A stretch of 64,000 nt of DNA, from NCBI RefSeq assembly GCF_003002095.1, contig NZ_PVZC01000001.1, positions 310,001 to 374,000 on the forward strand. The letters run 5' to 3'. The position numbers were made by a program, and so were the translations under genes. The notes beneath the pieces were generated by a model. That model was not told the origin of the DNA. It made no database searches and worked only from the letters and a program-made list of their open reading frames with translations. The DNA comes from Allonocardiopsis opalescens. GTDB lineage: Bacteria > Actinomycetota > Actinomycetes > Streptosporangiales > Streptosporangiaceae. Of this stretch, positions 50,475-58,588 are shown in pieces; position 1 is the stretch's first letter, and every line of letters begins with the position of its first letter.

Positions 50475-50495
50475 TTTGTTGAGCCAACCGACAAA
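50475..50495 (+). promoter_or_regulatory. ROK/XylR-like operator
   Basis: TTTGTTG-N7-CGACAAA, arms matching at 6 of 7 positions, preceded by CTAG. The TTTGTT...ACAAA form resembles known ROK (XylR/NagC-like) sites. It lies 69 nt before the ROK 2 start. Related arms CTTTG-N13-CAAAG at 50224-50246 may be a second site. Confidence 0.6.
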
Positions 50496-50563
50496 GTGTT
50501 GTGACCCGCGCCATAACCACGGTGCGTGTCCGCACACCCGGTCCGGTCTGGGGGAGGTGCCGC

Positions 50564-51859
50564 GTGGGATACGATGCGCAGCCCGGCCGGCGTCTCTCAG
50601 CGGCCGACCAGCTCGGGGTCCGCCGGCACAACCTCTCCATGGTGCTCCGCCGGCTGCGCGACGAGGGCCCCCGCTCGCGGGCCGGCATCGCCGCCGAGAC
50701 CGGGCTGAACAAGGCGACCGTCTCCAGCCTGGTCGCCGAACTCACCGATCGCGCCCTCGTCCGCGACGGCACCGCCGAGCGCAGCTCGATGGGCCGCCCC
50801 GGCCAGCCGGTGGAGCTGGACGGCCGGCACGTCTGCGGGATCGGCATCGCCGTCGACGCCGACGCGCTGACCGCCCTGGTGCTGAACTTCCGCGGCGACG
50901 AGGTCTCCCGCAGCCGGGTGCCGCTGCCGGCCCGCTCGCTCGGCCCCGACGGCGTGCTCGACCGGCTGGCCGAACTGGTGGCCGAGTGCCACGACCGGGT
51001 GGCCGCAGGACCCGGCGTGCCGGCCGGGCTCACCATCGCCGTCCCCGGCCTGGTCGAGTCGCACACCGGCGTGGTCGCCGTCGCCCCCAACCTCGGCTGG
51101 CGCTCCGTCCCGCTCGCCGACGAGCTGTCCGGCCGGCTCGGCCAGCCCACCTACCCGCTGCGCGTCGGCAACGCCGCCAACCTCGCCGCCCTCGCCGAGT
51201 ACTCCGTCGCCGACCCGGCCGACCGCGACGAACTGCTGCTGCTCACCGGCGACACCGGCATCGGCGGCGGCGCCGTCACCGGCGGCCGGCTGCTGCGCGG
51301 GGCCCGCGGCTTCAGCGGCGAGGTCGGCCACCTCCCGCTCGACCCGGCCGGGCTCCCGTGCGCCTGCGGGGCGCGCGGCTGCTGGCAGACGGTGGTCGGC
51401 ATGAAGGCGCTGCTCACCGCCGCCGCCGACCCCGACGACCCCGTCTGCGACCCCGCGCTGGGCCGCGACGAGCGGGTGGCGGAGCTGGTCCGCCGCGCCG
51501 AGGCGGGCGACGCGCGCACGATCGGCGCGATCGAGCGCGTCGGCGCCTGGCTGGGCACCGGAGCCGCGATCCTGGTCAGCATGCTCAATCCGCACGTCCT
51601 CGTGCTCGGCGGCTACTTCAGCGCGGTGGGCCGCTGGCTCACCGGCCCCCTCACCCGCGAACTGCACGCCCGGGTGCTCGCGCCCGGCGCGGGCGGCTGC
51701 CGGGTGCAGCTGTCCACGCTCGGCTCCGGCGCCGCCGTGCTCGGCGGCGCCCGCACCGCGCTCGACGCCGTCTTCGACGATCCCACCCTGGTCCCCAAGA
51801 CCGCTCCCGAGCCCTCGCCCGACGGCCGCGCCGTACTCGCCCCCGGAGGTCCGTCATGA
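50564..51859 (+). CDS. ROK-family transcriptional regulator 2
   Basis: A 431-aa regulator. N-terminal winged helix (about residues 20-80: MVLRRLRDEGPRSRAGIAAE, then GLNKATVSSLVAEL) and a ROK effector domain: GIGIAVDADAL, AVPGLVESHTG, VGNAANLAALAEY, GDTGIGGGAV and zinc motif CACGARGCWQ (Gln where Glu is usual). The phosphate-binding DxGxT of kinases is altered to AVDAD, so it is a sensor, not a kinase. GTG 50564 follows GGGGGAGGT. It heads, and overlaps, the ebo-type operon, probably controlling it. Confidence 0.9.
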   Translation: MGYDAQPGRRLSAADQLGVRRHNLSMVLRRLRDEGPRSRAGIAAETGLNKATVSSLVAELTDRALVRDGTAERSSMGRPGQPVELDGRHVCGIGIAVDADALTALVLNFRGDEVSRSRVPLPARSLGPDGVLDRLAELVAECHDRVAAGPGVPAGLTIAVPGLVESHTGVVAVAPNLGWRSVPLADELSGRLGQPTYPLRVGNAANLAALAEYSVADPADRDELLLLTGDTGIGGGAVTGGRLLRGARGFSGEVGHLPLDPAGLPCACGARGCWQTVVGMKALLTAAADPDDPVCDPALGRDERVAELVRRAEAGDARTIGAIERVGAWLGTGAAILVSMLNPHVLVLGGYFSAVGRWLTGPLTRELHARVLAPGAGGCRVQLSTLGSGAAVLGGARTALDAVFDDPTLVPKTAPEPSPDGRAVLAPGGPS

Positions 51860-52662
51860 GCACCGCACAGCGACCCGTCCGCCCCCGGCGCACCGCCGTC
51901 CGGACCGCCGCCCCCGCCGCCCGCCGCCGCAGGGTCGCCCTGGCCGCCGTGGCCGGCGCGATCGTGCTGGCCGGGCTGATCGCGGCGCTGGTCGGGCTGG
52001 ACGGCGCCGCGCAGACCGCGGGACCCGACCCCGAGCGCGTCGCCGAACTGGAGGCGGCCGAGGCCGAGCGCGACCGCGCCCAGGTCGGCGCGCTGGGCGA
52101 ACTGGCCGCCGGCACCCGCGAGGACCTGCTGCCGGTCCTCGAGGGCCTGGGCCGGGTGCTGCCCGCCCCCGGCGGCGACGGCGCCGCCCCCGCGGGCGAG
52201 CCGGCCGGCGCCGACGAGGTGGCGGGCTGGCAGGAGGCGGTCGACGCCGCCGCCGAGCCCTTCGCCACCCCGCCGTCCGGCTCCACCGCCCACAACGTCG
52301 CCTGGGGCGGCCTGCGCTCGGGCGTGGAGCTGCTGGCCTCATCCGTCAGCGCCTACGACGAGGCGCTGGCCGCCGAGGGCGAGCGGCGCGAGCGGCTGGT
52401 CCTGCTCGCCGCCGACCTGCGCGACCAGGCGCTGCGCGCCTGGTCGGTGGGGGCCACCCAGCTCGACCAGGCCAGCATCGACACCGGCCACGGCCACGTC
52501 CACATCTACCTGCCCGCGGACCCCGAGTCCGGCGCCATGTCCGCCGACTCCGCCCCCGAGGGCAGCGGTGCCCTCGACGGCGGCGACGGCGGCGAGCCGC
52601 AGAGCATGCCCGCCGCCCCCGGCGGCGGTGCGACCACCAACCCCGAGGGAGAGCGCCAATGA
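51856..52662 (+). CDS. unknown membrane-anchored protein of the ebo operon
   Basis: A 268-aa protein. Basic N-terminus, one transmembrane helix at about residues 27-49 (VALAAVAGAIVLAGLIAALVG), then an acidic, helical extracytoplasmic domain (about 55-215) with ELEAAEAERDRAQ and LLAADLRDQALRAW, and a His-rich GHGHVHIYL. The tail is Gly/Pro/Ser-rich and disordered. I recognise no family. ATGA overlap with the ROK gene and with the next gene shows that it belongs to the operon. Possibly an accessory of the metabolite-traffic system. Confidence 0.75.
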   Translation: MSTAQRPVRPRRTAVRTAAPAARRRRVALAAVAGAIVLAGLIAALVGLDGAAQTAGPDPERVAELEAAEAERDRAQVGALGELAAGTREDLLPVLEGLGRVLPAPGGDGAAPAGEPAGADEVAGWQEAVDAAAEPFATPPSGSTAHNVAWGGLRSGVELLASSVSAYDEALAAEGERRERLVLLAADLRDQALRAWSVGATQLDQASIDTGHGHVHIYLPADPESGAMSADSAPEGSGALDGGDGGEPQSMPAAPGGGATTNPEGERQ

Positions 52663-53831
52663 CCCCCACCACCGGCGTCTGGTTCGTGGGCGCGCGCGGA
52701 TCGGTCGCGACCACCGCCACGGTGGGCGCGCTCGCGCTGCGCGACGGGATAGCGGGCCCGGGCGGCGGCACCGGCTGCGTCGCCGAGCTGCCCGAGGTGG
52801 CCGCCGCGCGGCTGCCCGACGTCGGCGAGCTGCTGATCGGCGGCCACGACGTCAGCGGCACCTCGCTGCCCAAGCGGGCCGAGATGCTGGCGCAGGGCGG
52901 CGTGCTCCCGGCCAGGCTCCCCGAGGTGCTGGCCGGCGAGCTGGCCGAGGTGGACGCCCGGCTGCGCCCCGGCGCCGGCCCCGCCACCGACGCCACCCAG
53001 CGCGAGGCGGCCGACCGGATCGAGGCCGACCTGCGCGCCTTCCAGGCCGAGCACCGCCTGCGGCGGGTGATCGTCGTCGACGTCTCCAGCACCGAGCCGC
53101 CGCTGGCCGAGGACCCCCGGCTCGACTCCCTGGCCGCCCTGGAGCGGGCGCTGGACGCGGGCGAGGCGCCGCTGCCGCCCAGCTCCCTGTACGCCTACGC
53201 CGCCTTCCGGGCCGGCTGCCCGGTGGTCGCCTTCACCCCCAGCCCCGGCCCGCGGGTTCCCGCGGTGGCGGAGCTGGCGCGCGAACGCGGGCTGCCGTGG
53301 GCCGGCTCCGACGGCAAGACCGGTGAGACCCTGCTCAAGTCCATGCTGGCCCCGCTGTTCACCATGCGCGCGCTGCGGGTGCGCTCGTGGTCGTCCACCA
53401 ACCTGCTCGGCGGCGGCGACGGCCAGACCCTCGCCGACCCGGCCAGCGCCGCCAGCAAGACCGTCTCGAAGGCGCGCGGCCTGGAGTCCATGCTGGGCCA
53501 CCCCGTCGACGGCCCGCTGCACATCGACTACGTGCCCGACCTGGGCGACTGGAAGACCGCCTGGGACCACGTCTCCTTCGAGGGCTTCCTGGGCGTGCGG
53601 ATGTCGCTCCAGTTCACCTGGGCCGGCTGCGACTCCGCGCTCGCCGCCCCGCTCGTGCTCGACCTGGTCCGGCTGACCGCCCGCGCCCAGGAGGCGGGGG
53701 AGACCGGCCCGCTCGCCGCCCTCGGCTTCTTCTTCAAGGACCCCGCGGGCAGCGACGAGCACCGGCTGCCCGCCCAGTGGGACGCGCTCACCGCGTGGTG
53801 CGCGCGGCTCGGCGCCGAGGGCGCCGCGTGA
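52659..53831 (+). CDS. inositol-3-phosphate synthase-like protein
   Basis: A 390-aa NAD-dependent cyclase-type protein. N-terminal Rossmann motif VGARGSVATT (residues 10-19), GGHDVSGTSL, VDVSSTEP, SLYAYAAFRAGCP, then the catalytic-domain blocks AGSDGKTGETLLKSMLAP and STNLLGGGDGQTLADP. Myo-inositol-1-phosphate synthases make inositol phosphate from glucose 6-phosphate. This protein keeps the Lys-rich SDGKTGETLLKS loop, so it may be active, but the substrate in an ebo context may differ. ATG overlaps the previous stop. Confidence 0.88.
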   Translation: MTPTTGVWFVGARGSVATTATVGALALRDGIAGPGGGTGCVAELPEVAAARLPDVGELLIGGHDVSGTSLPKRAEMLAQGGVLPARLPEVLAGELAEVDARLRPGAGPATDATQREAADRIEADLRAFQAEHRLRRVIVVDVSSTEPPLAEDPRLDSLAALERALDAGEAPLPPSSLYAYAAFRAGCPVVAFTPSPGPRVPAVAELARERGLPWAGSDGKTGETLLKSMLAPLFTMRALRVRSWSSTNLLGGGDGQTLADPASAASKTVSKARGLESMLGHPVDGPLHIDYVPDLGDWKTAWDHVSFEGFLGVRMSLQFTWAGCDSALAAPLVLDLVRLTARAQEAGETGPLAALGFFFKDPAGSDEHRLPAQWDALTAWCARLGAEGAA

Positions 53832-54730
53832 GCGCGCCCGCCCGCCCGGGGCCGCCCTCCCCGCGCGACCTGGCCGAACTGGTGCGGCTGCCCGCCGTGC
53901 TGACCGTGCCCGGCGACACCCTCGCCGGCGCGGCCGCGGCCGGCTGGTCCGGCGGGCGGCGCGCCTGGCTGCTGCCGGTCGCCTCCACCTTCCTGTACTG
54001 GGCGGGCATGGCCCTCAACGACTACGCCGACCGCGAGCTGGACGCCAAGGAGCGCCCCGAGCGCCCCATCCCGTCCGGGCGGGTCAGCCCCGGCACCGCG
54101 CTCGGCCTCGCCGCCGGGCTCACCGGCGCCGGGGTGGCGGCGGCCGGGCTCGGCGCGGGCCGGGCCGGGCTGCGGGTGGCCGTGCCGCTGGCGGCCACCG
54201 TCTGGGCCTACGACCTCGTCGCCAAGAACACCCCGCTGGGCCCGGCCGCGATGGCCGCCACCCGGGGGCTCGACGTCCTGCTCGGCGCCGCGCACCGGCC
54301 GCGCGCCGCGGCGCTGCCCGCGCTGGCCGTCGCCGTGCACACCGCGGGGGTCACCACCCTCAGCCGCGGCGAGGTGCACGGCGGCTCGCCCGCCACCGGC
54401 CGCGCCGCCCTGGCCGGCACCATCGCCAGCGCACTGCTGGCCGCGATACCAGCACGGCGGCCCGACCGCACCCGGGCCGCCGTGCTGCCCTCCCTGGCGG
54501 CGGGCGCCCTCGCCGGCTACTACGCCGCGACGGTGGGCGGCGCCCAGGCGGCCGCCGCCGCCACACCCGACGCCGCCACGGTGCGCGCCGCCACCGGCAC
54601 CGGCGTGCGCGGGCTGATCCCGCTGCAGGCGGCGCTGCTGGCCCGCTCCGGCGCCGTCGGCCCCGCCTGCGCGCTGGTGGCCGCCGCCCCGGTGGCGCGC
54701 GCCGCCTCCAAGGCGGTGTCGCCGACATGA
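53828..54730 (+). CDS. eboC: UbiA-like prenyltransferase EboC
   Basis: A 300-aa integral membrane protein of the UbiA superfamily. The prenyl-diphosphate/Mg motif NDYADRELD (residues 64-72) is followed by ERPERPIPSGRVSPG, the usual UbiA context. The second Asp-rich motif is weak (ATRGLDVLLGA). Eight or so hydrophobic helices. EboC proteins occur with EboA/B/E/F in clusters needed to move metabolites (scytonemin precursor in cyanobacteria) across the membrane. GTG overlaps the previous stop by 4 nt. Confidence 0.85.
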   Translation: MSAPARPGPPSPRDLAELVRLPAVLTVPGDTLAGAAAAGWSGGRRAWLLPVASTFLYWAGMALNDYADRELDAKERPERPIPSGRVSPGTALGLAAGLTGAGVAAAGLGAGRAGLRVAVPLAATVWAYDLVAKNTPLGPAAMAATRGLDVLLGAAHRPRAAALPALAVAVHTAGVTTLSRGEVHGGSPATGRAALAGTIASALLAAIPARRPDRTRAAVLPSLAAGALAGYYAATVGGAQAAAAATPDAATVRAATGTGVRGLIPLQAALLARSGAVGPACALVAAAPVARAASKAVSPT

Positions 54731-55617
54731 CCCTGCGCTTCGGCTACGGCACCAACGGCTTCGGCGACCACAGCCTGGACGACGCCCTCGCCGTCATCGC
54801 TGGCCTGGGCTACGACGGCGTCGCCCTCACCCTGGACCACTCCCGGCTGGACCCCTTCGCGCCCGGCCTGGCCGCCCGCACCGCCGCCGTGGCCAAGCGG
54901 CTCGGCGAGCTGGGCCTGGCCGTGGTGGTCGAGACCGGCGCCCGCTACCTGCTCGACCCCTGGCGCAAGCACGAGCCGACCCTGGTGTCGGAGTCGGGCC
55001 GGGAGCGCCGGGTGGACTTCCTGGTCCGGGCGGTGCGCGTCGCCGCCGACCTCGGCGCCGAGGCCGTCTCCTTCTGGTCGGGCGTGCTGCCCGGCGGCAC
55101 CCCCGCCGAGGAGGGCTGGCGCCGGCTGGTCGAGGGGGTGGCGCCCGTGCTGGCCGAGGCCGAGCGCGCCGGAGTGGTCTGCGCCTTCGAGCCCGAGCCC
55201 GGCATGTTCGCGGCCACCCTGGACGACGTGCTCGAACTGCGCCGCCGCCTGGGCGGGCCCGAGTGGCTGCGGATCACCCTCGACATCGGCCACATCGTCT
55301 GCAACGAGCCCAGGAGCGGCCCCGACACGGTGCGGCTGGCCGGCCCGCTGCTGGCCAATGTGCAGGTCGACGACATGCGGCCCGGTGTGCACGAGCACCT
55401 GGAGCTGGGCACCGGCGAGGTCGACCTGGTCGGCACCCTGGCCGCGCTCACCGAGGCCGGGTACCGGGGCCTGGCCGCCGTCGAGCTGCCCCGGCACGGC
55501 CACGCCGCCCCCGCCGTGGCGGCCCGCTCGCTGGACGCGCTGCGCGCCGCGGCCGCCCGCGCCGAGGCGCGCCGCCCGGCCGGCGCCGCCCCGGCCGGAC
55601 GGGAGGCGGCGCCGTGA
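54727..55617 (+). CDS. sugar phosphate isomerase/epimerase-like TIM barrel
   Basis: A 296-aa AP-endonuclease-2-like barrel. Blocks: FGYGTNGFGDHSLDDAL, YDGVALTLDHSRL, VVETGARYLLDPW, AFEPEPGMF (metal Glu), ITLDIGHIVCNE (Asp/His), VQVDDMRPGVHEH, and VELPRHGH. A member of the enzyme family that often accompanies ebo clusters in addition to EboE. Substrate unknown. ATG 54727 overlaps the EboC stop (ATGA), and its stop overlaps the EboA start. Confidence 0.85.
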   Translation: MTLRFGYGTNGFGDHSLDDALAVIAGLGYDGVALTLDHSRLDPFAPGLAARTAAVAKRLGELGLAVVVETGARYLLDPWRKHEPTLVSESGRERRVDFLVRAVRVAADLGAEAVSFWSGVLPGGTPAEEGWRRLVEGVAPVLAEAERAGVVCAFEPEPGMFAATLDDVLELRRRLGGPEWLRITLDIGHIVCNEPRSGPDTVRLAGPLLANVQVDDMRPGVHEHLELGTGEVDLVGTLAALTEAGYRGLAAVELPRHGHAAPAVAARSLDALRAAAARAEARRPAGAAPAGREAAP

Positions 55618-56498
55618 CCCGCCCCGGCTGGATCGACGAGCGCATCGCCGAACTCGCCCCCGACCTCGCCCTGGACGCCCGCGAGCGGCTGGCCGGGCAG
55701 GCCGCCGAGATCGCCGCCGAGCCCTCCCGGGTGGCGGTCCGCTTCCCGGCCGCCGCCCGCACGGTGGCGCGGGGGCCCGCCGACCCCGCCGACCCCGGCG
55801 GCCTGGCCGGGCCCACCCTGGACGACCAGGCCCGCGCCGTGCTGCTCGCCGCGCTCCGGCACGGCCTGGCCGCACGCGGCCCGCACACCGGCGCGGCCGA
55901 CGCCGACCCGCTGGTGGGCGGCGGGCCGCTGCCGCCGCTGGCCGCCGAGGTGGCCGCGCTGTACCGCTTCGGCGACGCCGACGAGAAGCGCGCCGTGCTG
56001 CGGGCGCTGCCCGTGCTCGACGCCGGATCGGCCGCCGAGGCGGCGGACACGGCGGACACCGTCGACCCGGCCGACGCCATCGGGCCGGCCGCGCTGCCCC
56101 TGGTGGCCGACGCGCTGCGCACCAACGACGTGCGGCTGGTCGCGGCCGCGCTCGGCCCCTACGCCGCCCGCCATCTGGACGCCGACGCCTGGCGGCAGGG
56201 CGTGCTCAAGTGCCTGTTCGTCGGCGTACCGCTGGACGCGGTGGCCGGCCTGGACCGCAGGGCCGACGCCGAGCTGGCCCGCATGCTGGCCGGCTACGCC
56301 GTCGAGCGCGCGGCGGCCGGCCGCGACGTGCCCGCCGACGTCTGGCGGGTGCTGGACCGCCACCCCGCCGCCGTCGACGCCTCCGGCCTGGTCGAACTGC
56401 TGCGGGCGCCGCACCCCGACCAGCGCGCGGCGGCCGAGCAGGCCCTCGCGTCCTCGCACCGCCCCGCCAGCGTTTCCCGCAAGGAGGACCTGGACTGA
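55614..56498 (+). CDS. eboA: EboA-domain protein
   Basis: A 294-aa alpha-helical protein. ERIAELAPDLALDARERL, LAAEVAALYRFGDADEKRAVLRALP and TNDVRLVAAALGPYAARHLD, WRQGVLKCLFVGVPL are the EboA-type blocks (leucine-rich helical pairs). The function is unknown; the protein is a fixed member of ebo clusters. GTG 55614 overlaps the previous stop, and its TGA overlaps the next ATG by 1 nt. Codon use is fully typical of neighbours. Confidence 0.85.
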   Translation: MTRPGWIDERIAELAPDLALDARERLAGQAAEIAAEPSRVAVRFPAAARTVARGPADPADPGGLAGPTLDDQARAVLLAALRHGLAARGPHTGAADADPLVGGGPLPPLAAEVAALYRFGDADEKRAVLRALPVLDAGSAAEAADTADTVDPADAIGPAALPLVADALRTNDVRLVAAALGPYAARHLDADAWRQGVLKCLFVGVPLDAVAGLDRRADAELARMLAGYAVERAAAGRDVPADVWRVLDRHPAAVDASGLVELLRAPHPDQRAAAEQALASSHRPASVSRKEDLD

Positions 56499-57409
56499 TG
56501 CGCATCTTCGACCCCCACATCCATATGACCTCGCGCACCACCGACGACTACGAGGCGATGTACGCGGCCGGGGTGCGCGCCCTGGTCGAGCCCGCCTTCT
56601 GGCTCGGCCAGCCGCGCACCGGCACGGGCTCCTTCTGCGACTACTTCGACGGCCTCGTCGGCTGGGAGCGCTTCCGCGCCGCCCAGTTCGGCATCAGCCA
56701 CCACTGCACCATCGCGCTCAACCCCAAGGAGGCCAACGACCCCCGCTGCACGGGCGTGCTGGACGTGCTGCCGCGCTACCTGGCCAAGGACGGCGTGGTG
56801 GCCGTCGGTGAGGTCGGCTTCGACTCGATGACCTCCGACGAGGAGAAGGCCTTCCGGCACCAGCTCGCCCTGGCCGCCGAGCACGAGCTGCCGGTGCTGG
56901 TGCACACCCCGCACCGCGACAAGGCCGAGGGCACCCGCAGGACCCTGGAGCTGGTCGCCGCCTCCGGTGTGCCCGAGCACCGGGTGGTGGTCGACCACCT
57001 CAACGAGACCACCGTGGAGATGGTCGACGGCTCCGGCTGCTGGCTCGGCTTCTCGATCTACCCCGACACCAAGATGGACGAGCACCGCATGGTGCGGATC
57101 CTGGCCGAGCGCGGCCTGGACCGGGTGCTGGTGAACTCCGCCGCCGACTGGGGGCGCAGCGACCCGCTGAAGACCGCCAAGACCGGCGCGGCCATGCTCG
57201 CCCACGGCTTCACCGAGGACGACGTCGACCAGGTGCTGTGGCGCAACCCGATCGCCTTCTACGGCCAGAGCGGGCGGCTGCTGCTGGACGGCGTCGACAC
57301 GGGCGCCGCCGCTCCAGGCGCGCCCGCCCCGCTCGACCCGGCGGCGACCTTCGCCGGCAACTCGGTGCTGCGCGGCGCCCGCCCCGACTCCGCCGCGCGG
57401 GAGGGCTGA
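56498..57409 (+). CDS. eboB: TatD-family metal hydrolase EboB
   Basis: A 303-aa amidohydrolase-like protein. Metal ligands are visible: FDPHIHM (residues 4-10, HxH), VGEVGFDSM (Glu), LVHTPHRDK (His), VVVDHLNE (His) and NSAADWG (Asp). Such proteins are often annotated TatD or deoxyribonuclease; in ebo clusters the substrate is presumed to be a small metabolite. ATG 56498 follows AGGAGG at 9 nt and overlaps the EboA stop (TGATG). Confidence 0.88.
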   Translation: MRIFDPHIHMTSRTTDDYEAMYAAGVRALVEPAFWLGQPRTGTGSFCDYFDGLVGWERFRAAQFGISHHCTIALNPKEANDPRCTGVLDVLPRYLAKDGVVAVGEVGFDSMTSDEEKAFRHQLALAAEHELPVLVHTPHRDKAEGTRRTLELVAASGVPEHRVVVDHLNETTVEMVDGSGCWLGFSIYPDTKMDEHRMVRILAERGLDRVLVNSAADWGRSDPLKTAKTGAAMLAHGFTEDDVDQVLWRNPIAFYGQSGRLLLDGVDTGAAAPGAPAPLDPAATFAGNSVLRGARPDSAAREG

Positions 57410-57412
57410 GCA

Positions 57413-58588
57413 GTGCGACTGCGGCACCCCGACGGCAGCACCGTCCACCTCGCCTACTGCACCAACGTCCACCCCGCCGAGACCGTCGACGGGCTGATCG
57501 ACCAGCTGCGCCGCTACGGCGGCGCGGTGCGCGCCGCGCTCGGCACCGCCAGGGCCGGGCTCGGACTCTGGCTGCCCGCGCCCGCCGCCGCCCGGCTGGC
57601 CGAGGAGCCGGCCGAGGTCGACCGGCTGCGCACCGCGCTGGAGGCGCACGGCCTGGAGGTGGTCACCCTCAACGCCTTCCCCTACACCGGCTTCCACGCG
57701 CCGCGCGTCAAGAAGGACGTGTACCACCCCGACTGGACCCGGCCCGAGCGGCTGGACTACACCCTCGACTGCGCCCGGGTGCTGGCCCGGCTGCTGCCCG
57801 ACGACGCCCGCCGCGGCAGCATCTCCACCCTCCCGCTGGCCTGGCGGGAGCCCTGGGACGGCGCCCGCGCCGCCATCGCCCGCGACCAGCTGCGCCGGCT
57901 GGCCGACCGCCTCGCCGAGCTGGCCGTGCACGAGGGCCGGCCGATCCGGGTGGCGCTGGAGCCCGAGCCCGGCTGCGTGGTGGAGAACACCTACGACGCC
58001 GCCCGGCGGCTGGCCGGCCTCGGCGGCGAGCACATCGGCGTCTGCCTGGACACCTGCCACCTGGCGGTCGGCTTCGAGGAGCCGGGGCCCGCGCTGCGGC
58101 GGCTGGCCGATGCCGGGCTGCCGGTGGTCAAGGTGCAGGCGTCGGCGGCGATCGAGGCGGCCGACCCGTCGGACCCGGCGGTGCGCGCCGCGCTCGGCGC
58201 CTTCGCCGAGGACCGCTTCCTGCACCAGGTGCGCGAGTCCGAGCCCGACGCCGCCGTCCTCGCCTCCCGCGACGACCTGCCGGACGCGCTGGACGGGCCG
58301 GGCGCGCTGCCCGGCAAGGGGCCGTGGCGGGTGCACTTCCACGTGCCCGTGCACGCCCCGCCCGCCGCGCCGCTGCTGGGCACCCAGCGGCACCTGGCCG
58401 ACGCGCTCGGCGCGCTGTTCGGCGGCCCGGCGCCGCTCACCGACCACATCGAGGTCGAGACCTACACCTGGTCGGTGCTGCCCGAGGGGCGGCGGCCGGC
58501 CGACGACGCCGGCCTGGTGGCCGGACTGGCGGACGAGCTGGCCTGGGTGCGCGACCGGCTGACCGCCCTCGGACTGGAGGTGGTGTGA
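57413..58588 (+). CDS. eboE: metabolite traffic protein EboE
   Basis: A 391-aa TIM-barrel protein of the xylose-isomerase-like superfamily. Diagnostic EboE blocks: LAYCTNVHPAETVDGL near residue 14, GLGLWLPAPAAA, VVTLNAFPYTGFHAPRVKK, DVYHPDW, ALEPEPGCVVENT, VCLDTCHLAV, and the C-terminal HFHVPVHAP and VETYTWSVLP. Part of the Ebo set. GTG 57413 starts 3 nt after the EboB stop. Confidence 0.92.
   Translation: MRLRHPDGSTVHLAYCTNVHPAETVDGLIDQLRRYGGAVRAALGTARAGLGLWLPAPAAARLAEEPAEVDRLRTALEAHGLEVVTLNAFPYTGFHAPRVKKDVYHPDWTRPERLDYTLDCARVLARLLPDDARRGSISTLPLAWREPWDGARAAIARDQLRRLADRLAELAVHEGRPIRVALEPEPGCVVENTYDAARRLAGLGGEHIGVCLDTCHLAVGFEEPGPALRRLADAGLPVVKVQASAAIEAADPSDPAVRAALGAFAEDRFLHQVRESEPDAAVLASRDDLPDALDGPGALPGKGPWRVHFHVPVHAPPAAPLLGTQRHLADALGALFGGPAPLTDHIEVETYTWSVLPEGRRPADDAGLVAGLADELAWVRDRLTALGLEVV

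Larger units (their letters stand above)
49917..50563. other. 647-nt divergent control region
   Basis: No gene. It separates the exported TIM-barrel/dehydrogenase unit (minus) from the ROK-ebo operon (plus). It holds a dyad at 50135-50154, spaced CTTTG/CAAAG arms at 50224-50246 and a ROK-like operator at 50475-50495. The first 190 nt are very G/C-rich with no motif. Confidence 0.6.
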
